A stretch of DNA of 64,000 nucleotides from Enterovibrio paralichthyis (GCF_019209835.1 NZ_JAHUTS010000005.1:124001-188000); one strand, 5' to 3'; shown: positions 15,983 to 25,449, counted from the first letter of the stretch. Notes: generated by a model not told the origin, from the sequence alone. A program made the numbers and translations.

Positions 15983-16753
15983 TCAGCTGCGAAGCCCGAT
16001 ACCGCGGCTGATGAGATACCAAGCCAAGGTATAAAGACCGGCAATAAACGCCAGCAGGACAGCAAATGAGGTAACGATATTCACGTCCGACACACCCAGA
16101 AAGCCGTACCGGAACGCATTGACCATGTAGACGATCGGGTTGAGCTTCGATACCCCCTGCCAGAACTCAGGCAGCAATGACAGCGAATAGAATACCCCGC
16201 CCAGATAGGTCAGCGGCGTCAGGATAAAGGTCGGAATAATGCTGATATCGTCAAAGCTGCGCGCATAGACCGCGTTGATCAGCCCTCCCAGGGAGAACAG
16301 AATCGACGTCAGTACCACAGTCGCAACGATCACGCCAAGGTGCGCAATGTGCAGATCGACAAAAAACAGCGACACGACCGAAACGAGGAAACCCACCGCC
16401 AAACCGCGGCACACCCCGCCACCGACATAGCCGGCAATGATGATGTAGTTGGGCACCGGCGCCACCATCAGCTCTTCAATGTTGCGCTGCAGCTTGGCAC
16501 TGAAAAATGAGGATGCCACATTGGAATAGGAGTTGGTGATCACCGACATCATGATAAGTCCGGGCACGATGTAGGCCATGTAACTGAAGCCACCCATCTC
16601 GCCGATACGACTGCCAATCAAGTTGCCGAAAATGATGAAATAGAGTGTCATGGTGATCGCAGGCGGCACCAGGGTTTGCACCCAGATACGGCTGAAGCGC
16701 GTCACTTCCTTGATGATCAGGCTCTTAAACGCCACCCAGTAGAGTTTATTCAT
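15983..16753 (-). CDS. yadH: ABC-2 type transporter permease (YadH family)
   Basis: A 256-residue ABC-2 permease with about six membrane segments; the family signature region (ELMVAPVPNYIIIAGYVGGG and later PLTYLGGVFYS) is visible. It overlaps the ATPase gene by four bases (ATGA) and forms an exporter of the YadGH type. Substrate is unknown; the family includes drug and polysaccharide exporters. The locus next to can and hpt matches the E. coli yadG-yadH-can-hpt neighbourhood. Confidence 0.9.
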   Translation of the reverse strand: MNKLYWVAFKSLIIKEVTRFSRIWVQTLVPPAITMTLYFIIFGNLIGSRIGEMGGFSYMAYIVPGLIMMSVITNSYSNVASSFFSAKLQRNIEELMVAPVPNYIIIAGYVGGGVCRGLAVGFLVSVVSLFFVDLHIAHLGVIVATVVLTSILFSLGGLINAVYARSFDDISIIPTFILTPLTYLGGVFYSLSLLPEFWQGVSKLNPIVYMVNAFRYGFLGVSDVNIVTSFAVLLAFIAGLYTLAWYLISRGIGLRS

Positions 16754-17673
16754 GCTTTCGCCTCCGCAGTTTCCCGCACCAGGGTGACAAATAGCTCCTC
16801 AAGGCGGTTAGCCTTGTTACGCATCGACAGCACTTTAATGCCCTGCGCTGTCAGCTGTTCAAATACCGTGTTCAGGCCAGTTGCCTGGGAGACCTCTACT
16901 TCCAGCGTATGGTCATCCACCTGCGTCCAGTTGACACCTTCAAGGCTTTTCACCTGGCTGTCAGGGGACAAATCGAGAATAAAGGTTTCCACATCCAGCT
17001 TTTTGAGCAGCGCTTTCATCGAGGTGTCTTCAATCAGCTCTCCACGGCTGATGATGCCGATATTACGGCACAGCATTTCCGCCTCTTCCAGGTAGTGGGT
17101 AGTCAGGATAATGGTGATGCCCTGGCGGTTAATCTCTTTGAGGAAAGTCCACATCGAGCGGCGCAGCTCGATATCCACACCCGCGGTCGGTTCATCGAGG
17201 ATCAGCAGTTTTGGTTCGTGCATCAAGGCACGGGCAATCATCAGGCGGCGTTTCATCCCGCCGGAAAGGTTCCTTGCTTGCTCGTTACGCTTTTCCCATA
17301 AGTCCAGTTGGGTCAGATATTTCTGAGCACGGCGCTTGGCTTCCTCGCGCTCAACCCCATAGTAGCCAGCCTGGTTCACCACAATCTGTTCAACCTTTTC
17401 AAACTGGTTGAAGTTGAACTCCTGCGGCACCAGCCCCAGTTGTCTTTTGGCGTCGACAAGTTGGGTGTCTATGTCGTAACCGAAGATCTTCACCTTTCCC
17501 GAGGTTTTGTTCACCAGTGAACTCAAGATCCCGATAGTGGTGGACTTTCCGGCACCGTTGGGGCCGAGAAGGGCATAAAAGTCGCCCTCCTCCACCGATA
17601 ACGATACCCCTTTCAGCGCTTTGACATCTGTGCCATAAACTTTGACCAGATTGTCTATTTCAATTGCTTTCAT
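16750..17673 (-). CDS. yadG: ABC transporter ATP-binding protein (YadG family)
   Basis: A 307-residue nucleotide-binding subunit. Walker A is GPNGAGKSTT (about residues 37-46), the signature is LSGGMKRR, Walker B is LLILDEPTAGVD and the H-loop is LTTHYLEEAE. The C-terminal 80 residues form the extra domain common to ABC-2 exporter ATPases. It lies 17 bp downstream of the SulP gene on the same strand and overlaps yadH, so all three may share a transcript. Confidence 0.92.
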   Translation of the reverse strand: MKAIEIDNLVKVYGTDVKALKGVSLSVEEGDFYALLGPNGAGKSTTIGILSSLVNKTSGKVKIFGYDIDTQLVDAKRQLGLVPQEFNFNQFEKVEQIVVNQAGYYGVEREEAKRRAQKYLTQLDLWEKRNEQARNLSGGMKRRLMIARALMHEPKLLILDEPTAGVDIELRRSMWTFLKEINRQGITIILTTHYLEEAEMLCRNIGIISRGELIEDTSMKALLKKLDVETFILDLSPDSQVKSLEGVNWTQVDDHTLEVEVSQATGLNTVFEQLTAQGIKVLSMRNKANRLEELFVTLVRETAEAKA

Positions 17674-17690
17674 AAGGGTTGTTTTCTTTT

Positions 17691-19343
17691 TTATGGCATG
17701 ACTTCAGTAAGCCGCTTCGCGGCACTCAGCGCATCATAACGGGAATCAAACGTGTGCGTATCAGCAACCCAGTCGCCAACATGTAGGCGTTTTAGCTGTT
17801 CAGTGGTCTGCTCATGCGGACTGAGCAGGAACACGGTACAGTTGGCTTCACGGGCGTCAGCAATGGCGTTTTCCAGCGCCAAGCCGACGGTCATATCGAT
17901 AAGCGGCACATCGCTCAAATCCAGGATCATGACACGGTAATCGCCAATCCGGGTATGCTGCCGGGAGATGGCTTTAGATACGCTAAAGATCATTGGGCCA
18001 GAAAGATAGAAAAACAACACCTTTCCATCAGAACTATCTAATAAATCCCTTTCTTCATCCGTCAGTGGCACATCATCGTCATCGGCATCACTGATGGCTT
18101 TCACCTGCTTGGCCTGTTCACGGCTCAAACGCTCAATCACCACAATGTTGGAAATAAACACGCCAAGCCCGACCGCGACAATCAGGTCTACAAAGACGGT
18201 CAGTACCATCACACCGTACATGATAAACATTTGCTGTAGGCTGACTTTGTGGGCGCGCTGGATGAAACTCCAGTCAAGGATGTTGATACCCACATACAGC
18301 GCGATACCGGCCAGCACCGCCATCGGAATGGGTTCTGTAAGAAATCCAGCCACCAACACCACAGCCGCCAGAATCAGGGCGCGGACAATCCCCGCCAGCG
18401 GTGAGCGTGCCCCAACCTGAACATTCACCACCGTGCCCATGGTTGCACCGGCACCGGGCAATGCGCCAAACAGGCCAGAAATCATATTGGCGATCCCCTG
18501 ACCGCGCAGCTCTTTGTCGGAGTTATGCTCTTCCCGGGTGAGGGAGTCGGCAATAACCGCCGTCAACAGAGTATCAATACAACCCAGCGTACCCAGCACC
18601 AGCGCATCAATCACCATGGTGGTGAATTGCTCCGGCGTAAAGGTAGGGAAAATGAAGCTGGGCAAACCTGTCGGGATTTCCCCGATACGGCGGATACTGT
18701 CGGCGTCAAAAAGCAGCAGCGAAAGCAAGGTAACGCCCACCAGTGCCACCAACTGCGCCGGTACAAACTTGCGATACTTTTTCGGGAAGTAGAATAGGAT
18801 GCCGAGGGTCAAAAGCCCCAGAAACAGTTCTTTGACGCTGAGGTTCAACACGGTATCCGGCAGTGCCTTCAACGTGCCAATCACCCCGCCCGGCGGAGCT
18901 TCATGCCCCAGCAGCGGGCTGATTTGCAGCAGGATAAGTATCACACCAATACCGGACATAAAGCCGGATATCACGCTGTAAGGCATCAGAGTGACGTATT
19001 TCCCCAGCTTGAGCGTGCCCAGTAAAACTTGGAATGCGCCTGCCATCATCACAACAGTAAACGCCATGGCCGCGCCGGTTTCCGGATAACTCGCCATCAT
19101 CGAGGTGAGCACCGCCGTCATGATCACCGTCATCGGGCCGGTCGGTTCTGAAATCAGAGTGGTAGAGCCGCCAAACAAGGCGGCAAACAGGCCAACTAAA
19201 ATGGCACCCCAAAGACCCGCTTCTGCCCCGGCGCCGGATGCGACACCGAAAGCCAGTGCAAGCGGCAGGGAAATAATCGCCGTCGTCACCCCACCGAAAA
19301 CGTCACCTTTCAGGCTCCAGTGTTTGAATCGGTCAAATGTCAC
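17691..19343 (-). CDS. SulP-family inorganic anion transporter with STAS domain
   Basis: A 550-residue SLC26/SulP protein: an N-terminal transport domain of many membrane helices, starting with GDVFGGVTTAIISLPLALAF and including the GLWGAILVG and ISEPTGPMTVIM stretches, then a cytoplasmic STAS domain from about residue 430 (VLFFYLSGPMIFSV; VMILDLSDVPLIDMT). SulP proteins move sulfate, bicarbonate or dicarboxylates. The gene diverges from beta-carbonic anhydrase across 205 bp, which favours bicarbonate as substrate, but the anion cannot be read from sequence. Homologues beside carbonic anhydrase are common in marine gammaproteobacteria, as far as I recall. Confidence 0.9.
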   Translation of the reverse strand: MTFDRFKHWSLKGDVFGGVTTAIISLPLALAFGVASGAGAEAGLWGAILVGLFAALFGGSTTLISEPTGPMTVIMTAVLTSMMASYPETGAAMAFTVVMMAGAFQVLLGTLKLGKYVTLMPYSVISGFMSGIGVILILLQISPLLGHEAPPGGVIGTLKALPDTVLNLSVKELFLGLLTLGILFYFPKKYRKFVPAQLVALVGVTLLSLLLFDADSIRRIGEIPTGLPSFIFPTFTPEQFTTMVIDALVLGTLGCIDTLLTAVIADSLTREEHNSDKELRGQGIANMISGLFGALPGAGATMGTVVNVQVGARSPLAGIVRALILAAVVLVAGFLTEPIPMAVLAGIALYVGINILDWSFIQRAHKVSLQQMFIMYGVMVLTVFVDLIVAVGLGVFISNIVVIERLSREQAKQVKAISDADDDDVPLTDEERDLLDSSDGKVLFFYLSGPMIFSVSKAISRQHTRIGDYRVMILDLSDVPLIDMTVGLALENAIADAREANCTVFLLSPHEQTTEQLKRLHVGDWVADTHTFDSRYDALSAAKRLTEVMP

Positions 19344-19548
19344 ATCTTTCTCCCTTTAAATACATCCAGTTATCTTCAGGTCGTTGAAAATCGTCGCCAG
19401 TATACCCCCCGCGACTGTCCCTGAAACCTCAGTTATACCAAGATGTCCGGTGGTAGGAGGAGTTAATATATTGAGTAGAAAGCGTTAAATTGTATCTAAA
19501 CATGAACTTTTGTGGTGTATAGTGACGCGGGCTTTTTAGGGAGGCGCC

Positions 19549-20196
19549 ATGGCACAAATAAAGCAACTTCTTGCCAATAACCAAAAGTGGTCCAAAACCA
19601 TCAAGGAAGACAATCCGGCCTTCTTCGCCGAGCTTGCCAAATCACAGCATCCTGAGTATCTCTGGATTGGCTGTGCTGACAGCCGGGTGCCGGCAGAGCG
19701 CCTGACCGGATTGGTATCCGGCGAGCTATTCGTTCACCGCAATGTCGCCAATCAGGTTATCCATACCGACCTCAACTGCCTTTCTGTGGTGCAATATGCG
19801 GTCGACGTGCTCAAGGTTAAACACATCATTATCTGCGGTCATTACGGCTGTGGCGGTGTCCACGCTGCCATTGAAAACCCGGAGCTTGGGCTTATCAACA
19901 ACTGGCTGCTGCACATCCGCGATCTTTACCGCAAGCACAAACGCTACCTGAGTTCTCTAAGCATTGAAGATCAGGGCAACCGCCTGTGTGAGATTAATGT
20001 TGCTGAGCAGGTCTACAACCTGGGTAGCACCACCATCATGCGCGCAGCCTGGGCTCGCGGACAAGATGTGAAAATACACGGCTGGTTCTATGACCTTTCT
20101 GATGGCGTGTTGAAGGATTTGAAAATGACATCCAACAGCACTGAGGAGCTGGAGGCAGGCTACGAAGCCGCAATGGCAGAACTGGTACCGGAATAA
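19549..20196 (+). CDS. can: Beta-carbonic anhydrase
   Basis: A 215-residue beta-class carbonic anhydrase interconverting CO2 and bicarbonate. Zinc ligands Cys42, His98 and Cys101 (WIGCADSR; ICGHYGCGG) and the Asp44-Arg46 dyad are at the same numbers as in E. coli Can. Good ribosome site (GGGAGG). Divergent from the SulP gene and convergent with hpt, separated from the latter by a terminator. Confidence 0.97.
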   Translation: MAQIKQLLANNQKWSKTIKEDNPAFFAELAKSQHPEYLWIGCADSRVPAERLTGLVSGELFVHRNVANQVIHTDLNCLSVVQYAVDVLKVKHIIICGHYGCGGVHAAIENPELGLINNWLLHIRDLYRKHKRYLSSLSIEDQGNRLCEINVAEQVYNLGSTTIMRAAWARGQDVKIHGWFYDLSDGVLKDLKMTSNSTEELEAGYEAAMAELVPE

Positions 20197-20224
20197 CCAC
20201 TCACAATTAGAAACAGCTAGATAC

Positions 20225-20252
20225 AAAAAAGCGACCCGGAGGTCGCTTTTTT
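20225..20252. terminator. Bidirectional terminator between can and hpt
   Basis: AAAAAAGCGACC and GGTCGCTTTTTT make a 12-bp stem around CGGA with A and T runs at both ends, suited to both convergent genes. Confidence 0.92.
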
Positions 20253-20259
20253 ATCGGCA

Positions 20260-20793
20260 TCAGTCTTCCAGTGGAACCACTTTACCGATGAATGGCAGAT
20301 GACGGTACTTCTGCGCGTAGTCGATACCTACACCAACCACGAACTCGTCCGGGATCTTAAAGCCATACCAGTCAACGTTCACGTCAACTTCCCGACGTTC
20401 AGGTTTATCGAGCAGGGTACAGATGCGAATAGACTTAGGTTCACGGATAGACAGAATTTCGCACACTTTGCTCAGGGTGTTGCCGGTGTCGATAATATCT
20501 TCCACCAACAACACATCTTTGCCTTTGATGTCGTCATCCAGATCTTTCAGGATACGCACATCACGGCTGCTTTCCATGGCGTTGCCATAGCTTGATGCAG
20601 TCATAAAATCGACCGAATGCGGCAGGGTAATTGCGCGCGCCAAATCCGCCATAAATACGAAAGAACCACGCAGCAGGCCAACCATGACCAGATCCTGTGA
20701 GTCTTTATAGTGTTCAGAGATTTCAGCACCCAGCGCCTTAACACGCGCTTGAACGTCCTGTTCTGAAATCATCACTTCAACGGTATGTTTCAT
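20260..20793 (-). CDS. hpt: Hypoxanthine phosphoribosyltransferase
   Basis: A 177-residue purine-salvage enzyme converting hypoxanthine (and guanine) with PRPP to the nucleotide. The PRPP-binding signature VLLVEDIIDTGNTLS, the LLRGSFVFMADL loop and the C-terminal DEFVVGVGIDYAQ segment are intact. The start MKHTVEVM at 20793 with GAGGT upstream matches the E. coli start; the frame runs nine codons further but lacks a ribosome site. Placement beside a LuxR/HapR homologue is a Vibrionaceae hallmark. Confidence 0.96.
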   Translation of the reverse strand: MKHTVEVMISEQDVQARVKALGAEISEHYKDSQDLVMVGLLRGSFVFMADLARAITLPHSVDFMTASSYGNAMESSRDVRILKDLDDDIKGKDVLLVEDIIDTGNTLSKVCEILSIREPKSIRICTLLDKPERREVDVNVDWYGFKIPDEFVVGVGIDYAQKYRHLPFIGKVVPLED

Positions 20794-20918
20794 TCTATAC
20801 CTCGACGGAAAACCGCCTGACAACCTGTGTAAAAGAGGTTGGCTATTCTACCATCGAGCCTGTTTCAATCCTACTCTCGATACACGTCAAAAATCCGACA
20901 CTCAAACCAGGGATGGGT

Positions 20919-20946
20919 TTGTTCTGCAACTAGTTACTGTTATACA
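20919..20946 (+). promoter_or_regulatory. Candidate sigma-70 promoter for the LuxR/HapR-type gene
   Basis: TTGTTC and TATACA spaced 16 bp lie about 90 bp before the ATG at 21036. The match is moderate. The leader would be about 80 nt; in vibrios this leader is where Qrr small RNAs pair, but I could not identify a pairing site. Confidence 0.3.
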
Positions 20947-21035
20947 CTTTCCAAGCGGTTGTTTAATATCGTATTACATCAATATAAAGATCACAGATTA
21001 CTGCGATCAGAAATCAATAGTTGGCAGGAACCAGG

Positions 21036-21641
21036 ATGACGACATCAAGCGGACGTACAAGGACCCGGCTTTCGCCTGAGCAGAGAAAGGAACAACTTCT
21101 CGGCTATGCTCTGGAGGTTTTCTCCAAGCGTGGAATTGGACGTGCAGGACACGCAGACATCGCCGATATGGCGCAAGTCTCAGTGGCTACAGTATTTAAC
21201 TACTTCTCGACGCGGGAAGAGTTGGTTGAAGCTGTTTTAAAAGAGGCGCAGTTGGAATTCCATAAACTGATTGCCCGTCACCTTCACCTCGGAAAGAAAA
21301 ACGTTCGTCACTCACTTTCCTTTATCACGTCAGCGCTGATTGACGCCGCATTAGAAGATAAAGAGTGGCTGAAAGTATGGTACGAGTGGAGTACATCAAT
21401 CCGTGAAGACATCTGGCCGGAATTTGTTGAAGGCAAAAATGTCGTTCTCGATCAGTACACAGAATTATTTGAACATGGCATCAAAGAGGGAGTGTTGCCA
21501 GAGCGTCGTTCAGCGATTGAACTGGCCCGTCTTTTCGATGGAATCTGCTACATCCTTTATCTTCAAACTCACCAGCAACCGGATAAAGATGCACTTGTTC
21601 GCCAGGCCGATGGCTATATTGATATGGTCTGTGGCCATTGA
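21036..21641 (+). CDS. LuxR/HapR/SmcR-type quorum-sensing master regulator (TetR family)
   Basis: A 201-residue TetR-fold regulator. The N-terminal domain (TRTRLSPEQRKEQLL, then ALEVFSKRGIGRAGHADIA and VSVATVFNYFSTREELV, about residues 9-65) carries the helix-turn-helix and is strikingly close to V. harveyi LuxR and V. cholerae HapR; the C-terminal ligand-pocket domain (WLKVWYEWSTSIREDIWP) also matches. In vibrios this protein is made at high cell density and controls hundreds of genes; its mRNA is normally repressed by Qrr RNAs at low density. It diverges from hpt as in Vibrio. ATG at 21036 chosen with AGGAACC upstream. Followed by a terminator. Confidence 0.93.
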   Translation: MTTSSGRTRTRLSPEQRKEQLLGYALEVFSKRGIGRAGHADIADMAQVSVATVFNYFSTREELVEAVLKEAQLEFHKLIARHLHLGKKNVRHSLSFITSALIDAALEDKEWLKVWYEWSTSIREDIWPEFVEGKNVVLDQYTELFEHGIKEGVLPERRSAIELARLFDGICYILYLQTHQQPDKDALVRQADGYIDMVCGH

Positions 21642-21652
21642 TCCCGAGCACA

Positions 21653-21684
21653 AAAAAACCGGCTTCTGAATAGCCGGTTTTTTT
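21653..21684. terminator. Bidirectional terminator between the LuxR/HapR-type gene and fbpC
   Basis: AAAAACCGGCT and AGCCGGTTTTT pair around a 7-nt loop, followed by further T residues. Confidence 0.9.
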
Positions 21685-21700
21685 AGTCTTAAAATTTGCG

Positions 21701-22729
21701 TCACGACGCTGAAAACAGCACAGGCTCGTGAGCGCGGATATCCAGCCGCACCCTGTCCCCCAATTCCAACAACTGGTTGGAATACACCATCAGACGCTGT
21801 CCACTCACCTCTACCAAGTAGCGGCAACTGTCACCCATAAATTGCACATCACTCACTACCGCTTCTCCGTTTTCATCCGGCGCGATAGAAAGGTTTTGCG
21901 GGCGGATAAGCCATTCAAGCTCATTGCTTTGATGCGTTTGTGTCAGTGGCCACTCACCTAGCGGCGTCTGCAGTTTGTTTCCTGCAGCCACACTGACCGG
22001 CACATAGGAGCCATGGCCAAGGAAGTCCGCCACAAAGCGGCTGCTCGGTGCGTAGTAGAGTTCAGTAGCACTGCCATATTGCTCAATCACACCTTTGTTC
22101 ATTACCGCCAGCTTGTCGGCAAACGCAAAGGCTTCCTCACGGCTGTGGGTAACAAAGATTGCTGTCACGCCCTGCTCTTTGAACAGCTTGCGGATTTCTT
22201 TGATCAGGCTGTGGCGCACCTGGGTATCGATGTTGGAAAAAGGTTCATCAAGCAACAGCAGATCAGGTTTGCTCGCCAGCGCACGGGCAATTGCCACGCG
22301 CTGTTGCTGACCGCCGGAAAGCTGGTGCGGATAACGTTTTTCAAGGCCATCCAGTTTCACCAAAACCAACATTTCCTGCACACGGTTTTTCACCGCCGCC
22401 TTGTCCCAGCCCTGCAGGCCAAAGGAGACATTTTCTGCCACGGTCAGGTGAGGGAAAAGCGCGTAATCCTGAAAAATCATGCCGATATTGCGCTGCTCAG
22501 GCGGCACGTTAATACCCGCACCGACAATCTGCCGGCAGTTGATGGTCATCTCACCGCTGTCGAGAGGCAACAGACCCGCGATGGATTTCAGTAAGGTGGT
22601 TTTACCGCAGCCACTCGCGCCGAGCAAACAGACGATTTCGCCTTTTTCGACGCGGAACGTGAGGTCATTCAACACGGCCTGTCCATTGTAACGGCAAATC
22701 AGATTGCTTACGGTCAGTGCACAACTCAT
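21701..22729 (-). CDS. fbpC: Fe(3+) ABC transporter ATP-binding protein FbpC
   Basis: A 342-residue ABC ATPase of the iron(III)/polyamine type. Walker A GASGCGKTTLL (residues about 36-46), signature LSGGQQQRV, Walker B LLLLDEPFSNID, H-loop VTHSREEA, then a C-terminal TOBE-type regulatory domain from about residue 240. It overlaps fbpB by ATGA and completes fbpABC, powering periplasmic iron import. Confidence 0.93.
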   Translation of the reverse strand: MSCALTVSNLICRYNGQAVLNDLTFRVEKGEIVCLLGASGCGKTTLLKSIAGLLPLDSGEMTINCRQIVGAGINVPPEQRNIGMIFQDYALFPHLTVAENVSFGLQGWDKAAVKNRVQEMLVLVKLDGLEKRYPHQLSGGQQQRVAIARALASKPDLLLLDEPFSNIDTQVRHSLIKEIRKLFKEQGVTAIFVTHSREEAFAFADKLAVMNKGVIEQYGSATELYYAPSSRFVADFLGHGSYVPVSVAAGNKLQTPLGEWPLTQTHQSNELEWLIRPQNLSIAPDENGEAVVSDVQFMGDSCRYLVEVSGQRLMVYSNQLLELGDRVRLDIRAHEPVLFSAS

Positions 22730-24357
22730 GAGTGGCTTTGCTCCAAAGAACGGTTAATCAAAATCAGCGGTACAAGCCCGACAGCCACCAACAATACCGC
22801 CGGCAGCGCTGCATATTCAAGGTGTTCATCCGAGGCGTAGTTAAAAACGAAGGTGGCCAGGGTTTCGAAGTTAAACGGACGCAGCAACAGCGCGGCATTC
22901 AGCTCTTTCATCGATTCGATAAAGACCAGCAGCATAGCAATCAGGCAGCCTCGGCGGATTAGCGGCAACTGCACACGCTGGATCATGCTGCGTACGTTGC
23001 ACCCCATAGTGCGGGCGGCCATATCCAATGATGGCGACACTTTGGCCAGGCTGGATTCCACACTGCCAATTGCCACCGCACTGAAGCGCACCACAAATGC
23101 CGTTAACATAGCGAACATTGAGCCAGAGAAGAGAAGCCCTGGTCTGCCCCACCCCATCTCTTTGGCAAGGTCATTGATCAGGTGATCAGCACTGGTCAGG
23201 AAAATCAGCACACCGATAGCCAGCACTGTTCCCGGAACCGCATAGCCAAGAGACGCCATGCGGATAGGCACGTTGCCGGCTGCCTTCCCAGACAGACGTT
23301 TGTAGAAGTTCACCAACAGCGCCACCACCAGAGCCACCAGTGCCGCAACCAGTGACACGTAAATGCTGTTCACACTGTACTGGGCAAAATCTTCAATTGA
23401 ACTGCTGGCATGGTAGTCCCACGCATAAATCAGCAACTGTCCAAGCGGCGCCACAAACGCGATGATAAACAGCCCCCAGCACCAGATGGTGCCAACAACC
23501 CTGGCCTTACCTTTCAGCGGTGATTTGACGATGGTGTCTGGCGTAACGTTCTGGCTGAACAACTTCTGCTTGCGGCGGCTGTAACGTTCACTGCTGATCA
23601 GCAGGAAAATCACCACCAGCATAATGGCAGAGATTTTTGCTGCGGCATTCAGGTTAGAGTAACCCAGCCAAGTGTCATACACCGCCGTGGTCAGGGTACT
23701 CACGGCAAAGTAGCTCACGGTACCGAAATCCCCCAGCGCTTCCATCGCAACCAACGAAGCACCGACAGCAATGGCGGGTCTTGCCAGAGGCAGCGAAACG
23801 CGGAAAAAGCTTTGGGTCGGGGTGCATCCTAGCAGGCGTGCTGACTGGGTCAGGGTCAGGCTTTGCTCCATAAAGGCAGCGCGCGCCAGAAGGTAAATGT
23901 AGGGATAAAGTACCAATGCCAGCACGAAGCAGGCGCCAGGGAGGGTTCGTAAATCTGGAAACCAGTACTGTGCTGCCGACGTCCAGCCCGTAAAGTCTCG
24001 CAGCAACATCTGGATGGGACCGGCAAAGTCAAACCAGTCGGTATAGATATAACCGACAATATAGCCCGGCATCGCCAGTGGTAGCACCAATGCCCATTGC
24101 AACCAATTCCCTCCTGGAAGGGAGTAGTTTGCCAACAGCCAAGCAGATGGGATCCCCATCAGCAACGCCAGCGACACGGTGCCGAGCACCAACAGCGCCG
24201 TATTCAGCGCATAGGTACTCATCACGGTCGCCATCAAATGGGCGAAGACGTCATCGGACGCGCCAAGCGCGGTATAAAAGATCGCCAGAATCGGCAAAAC
24301 CAGCAGCAGGGAAACACCCCAGCTGCTGGTTTTCAATAATCGGTTTTGTTCTAACAT
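22726..24357 (-). CDS. fbpB: Fe(3+) ABC transporter permease FbpB (fused double permease)
   Basis: A 543-residue inner-membrane protein with two homologous permease halves of about six helices each, as usual for FbpB/HitB. EAA-like loops appear near residues 170-205 (EQSLTLTQSARLLGC) and near 430-460 (SLDMAARTMGCNV). The two halves together form the import channel. It starts 75 bp after fbpA, with a hairpin in the gap, and its stop overlaps the start of fbpC. Confidence 0.92.
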   Translation of the reverse strand: MLEQNRLLKTSSWGVSLLLVLPILAIFYTALGASDDVFAHLMATVMSTYALNTALLVLGTVSLALLMGIPSAWLLANYSLPGGNWLQWALVLPLAMPGYIVGYIYTDWFDFAGPIQMLLRDFTGWTSAAQYWFPDLRTLPGACFVLALVLYPYIYLLARAAFMEQSLTLTQSARLLGCTPTQSFFRVSLPLARPAIAVGASLVAMEALGDFGTVSYFAVSTLTTAVYDTWLGYSNLNAAAKISAIMLVVIFLLISSERYSRRKQKLFSQNVTPDTIVKSPLKGKARVVGTIWCWGLFIIAFVAPLGQLLIYAWDYHASSSIEDFAQYSVNSIYVSLVAALVALVVALLVNFYKRLSGKAAGNVPIRMASLGYAVPGTVLAIGVLIFLTSADHLINDLAKEMGWGRPGLLFSGSMFAMLTAFVVRFSAVAIGSVESSLAKVSPSLDMAARTMGCNVRSMIQRVQLPLIRRGCLIAMLLVFIESMKELNAALLLRPFNFETLATFVFNYASDEHLEYAALPAVLLVAVGLVPLILINRSLEQSHS

Positions 24358-24390
24358 TGCCTACAACATCATGGCGCCAGATAACGGCGA

Positions 24391-24412
24391 AAGGGGGAAA
24401 TCATTCCCCCTT
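24391..24412 (-). repeat. Intercistronic hairpin between fbpA and fbpB
   Basis: AAGGGGGAA and TTCCCCCTT form a 9-bp stem with a 4-nt loop and no long T-run. Such hairpins after a binding-protein gene commonly stabilise the upstream message or attenuate the downstream permease; this role is inferred. Confidence 0.6.
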
Positions 24413-24432
24413 GTCTATGCAGCTTTTGATGA

Positions 24433-25449
24433 TCAAAGATCGAATTTCACTTCGTCCAGCAGCTTCATCGCTTTTTCATGATTCTCTGCCACTTTTTCCA
24501 GTGACAGGTCATCTGCGCGGTATTCACCCCATGAAGCAACCAGTTCAGAGCTTGCTACACCAGGTTTCACTGGATCTTCGTAGTTCAATTCCGCATACAT
24601 CTTCTGCGCCGCTTCCGACGTCAAAAACTCCATCAGTTTTTGTGCATTTTCTTTGTTCGGTGCGTATTTTGCCATTGCCATACCACTCACGTTTACGTGG
24701 GTGCCGTTGGCATTTTGACCCGGATAGTTCAGATAAACGCTCTCTGCCCAAGGAACTTGCTGCTCATCTGCCAGCATTTTACCCAGGTAGTAGCTGTTAC
24801 CCAGAGACACATCACACAGGCCTTCCGAAATCGCTTTTACCTGCGCACGGTCGTTACCTTGCGGCTTACGCGCCAGGTTTGCTTTCACGCCTTCCAGCCA
24901 AGCTTTCGCTTCGGCTTCACCGTGATTGGCAATAATGGCCGAAATCAAAGACACATTGTATGGGTGTTTACCCGAGCGCGTACAGATTTTTCCTTTGAAT
25001 TCAGGTTTCGCCAGATCCATATAGTCAAAATCGTTGCCCAGTTTACCTACGCGGTCACGGGAAGAGTACACACCACGTGAACGTAATGTCAGTGCAAACC
25101 AGCGATCGTCATTGTCACGGAACTGAGCCGGCACATTGGCTTCAATCACTTCACTGTCCAGTGCTTGAACCAGATCTTTGTTGTCCAGCTCTTTCAGGCG
25201 CGCGATATCAACGGTCAGCAACACGTCTGCCGGGCTGTATTCACCCTCCTGCATCAGTTTCTCCGCTAACCCTTCCTTGGCAAACTTCACGTTCACCTTG
25301 ATACCAGTTTCCTTGGTAAATGCATCCAGCATTGGTTCGATCAAAAATGGCTGACGATAGGAGTAAACATTCACCTCATCAGCTGCAAATGCCGATGTCG
25401 ACCCCAAAACACCTAATACCAGTGCAGATGCTGAAAGCATTTTTTTCAT
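24433..25449 (-). CDS. fbpA: Periplasmic Fe(3+)-binding protein FbpA
   Basis: A 338-residue substrate-binding protein with a Sec signal peptide (residues 1-22, cleavage after AFA). The mature part begins DEVNVYSYRQPFL, typical of the iron-binding FbpA/FutA class, and carries the adjacent tyrosines of NSYYLGK that usually ligate ferric iron. It delivers iron to FbpBC. A Fur-like site lies 30 bp upstream, consistent with iron repression. Confidence 0.94.
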   Translation of the reverse strand: MKKMLSASALVLGVLGSTSAFAADEVNVYSYRQPFLIEPMLDAFTKETGIKVNVKFAKEGLAEKLMQEGEYSPADVLLTVDIARLKELDNKDLVQALDSEVIEANVPAQFRDNDDRWFALTLRSRGVYSSRDRVGKLGNDFDYMDLAKPEFKGKICTRSGKHPYNVSLISAIIANHGEAEAKAWLEGVKANLARKPQGNDRAQVKAISEGLCDVSLGNSYYLGKMLADEQQVPWAESVYLNYPGQNANGTHVNVSGMAMAKYAPNKENAQKLMEFLTSEAAQKMYAELNYEDPVKPGVASSELVASWGEYRADDLSLEKVAENHEKAMKLLDEVKFDL

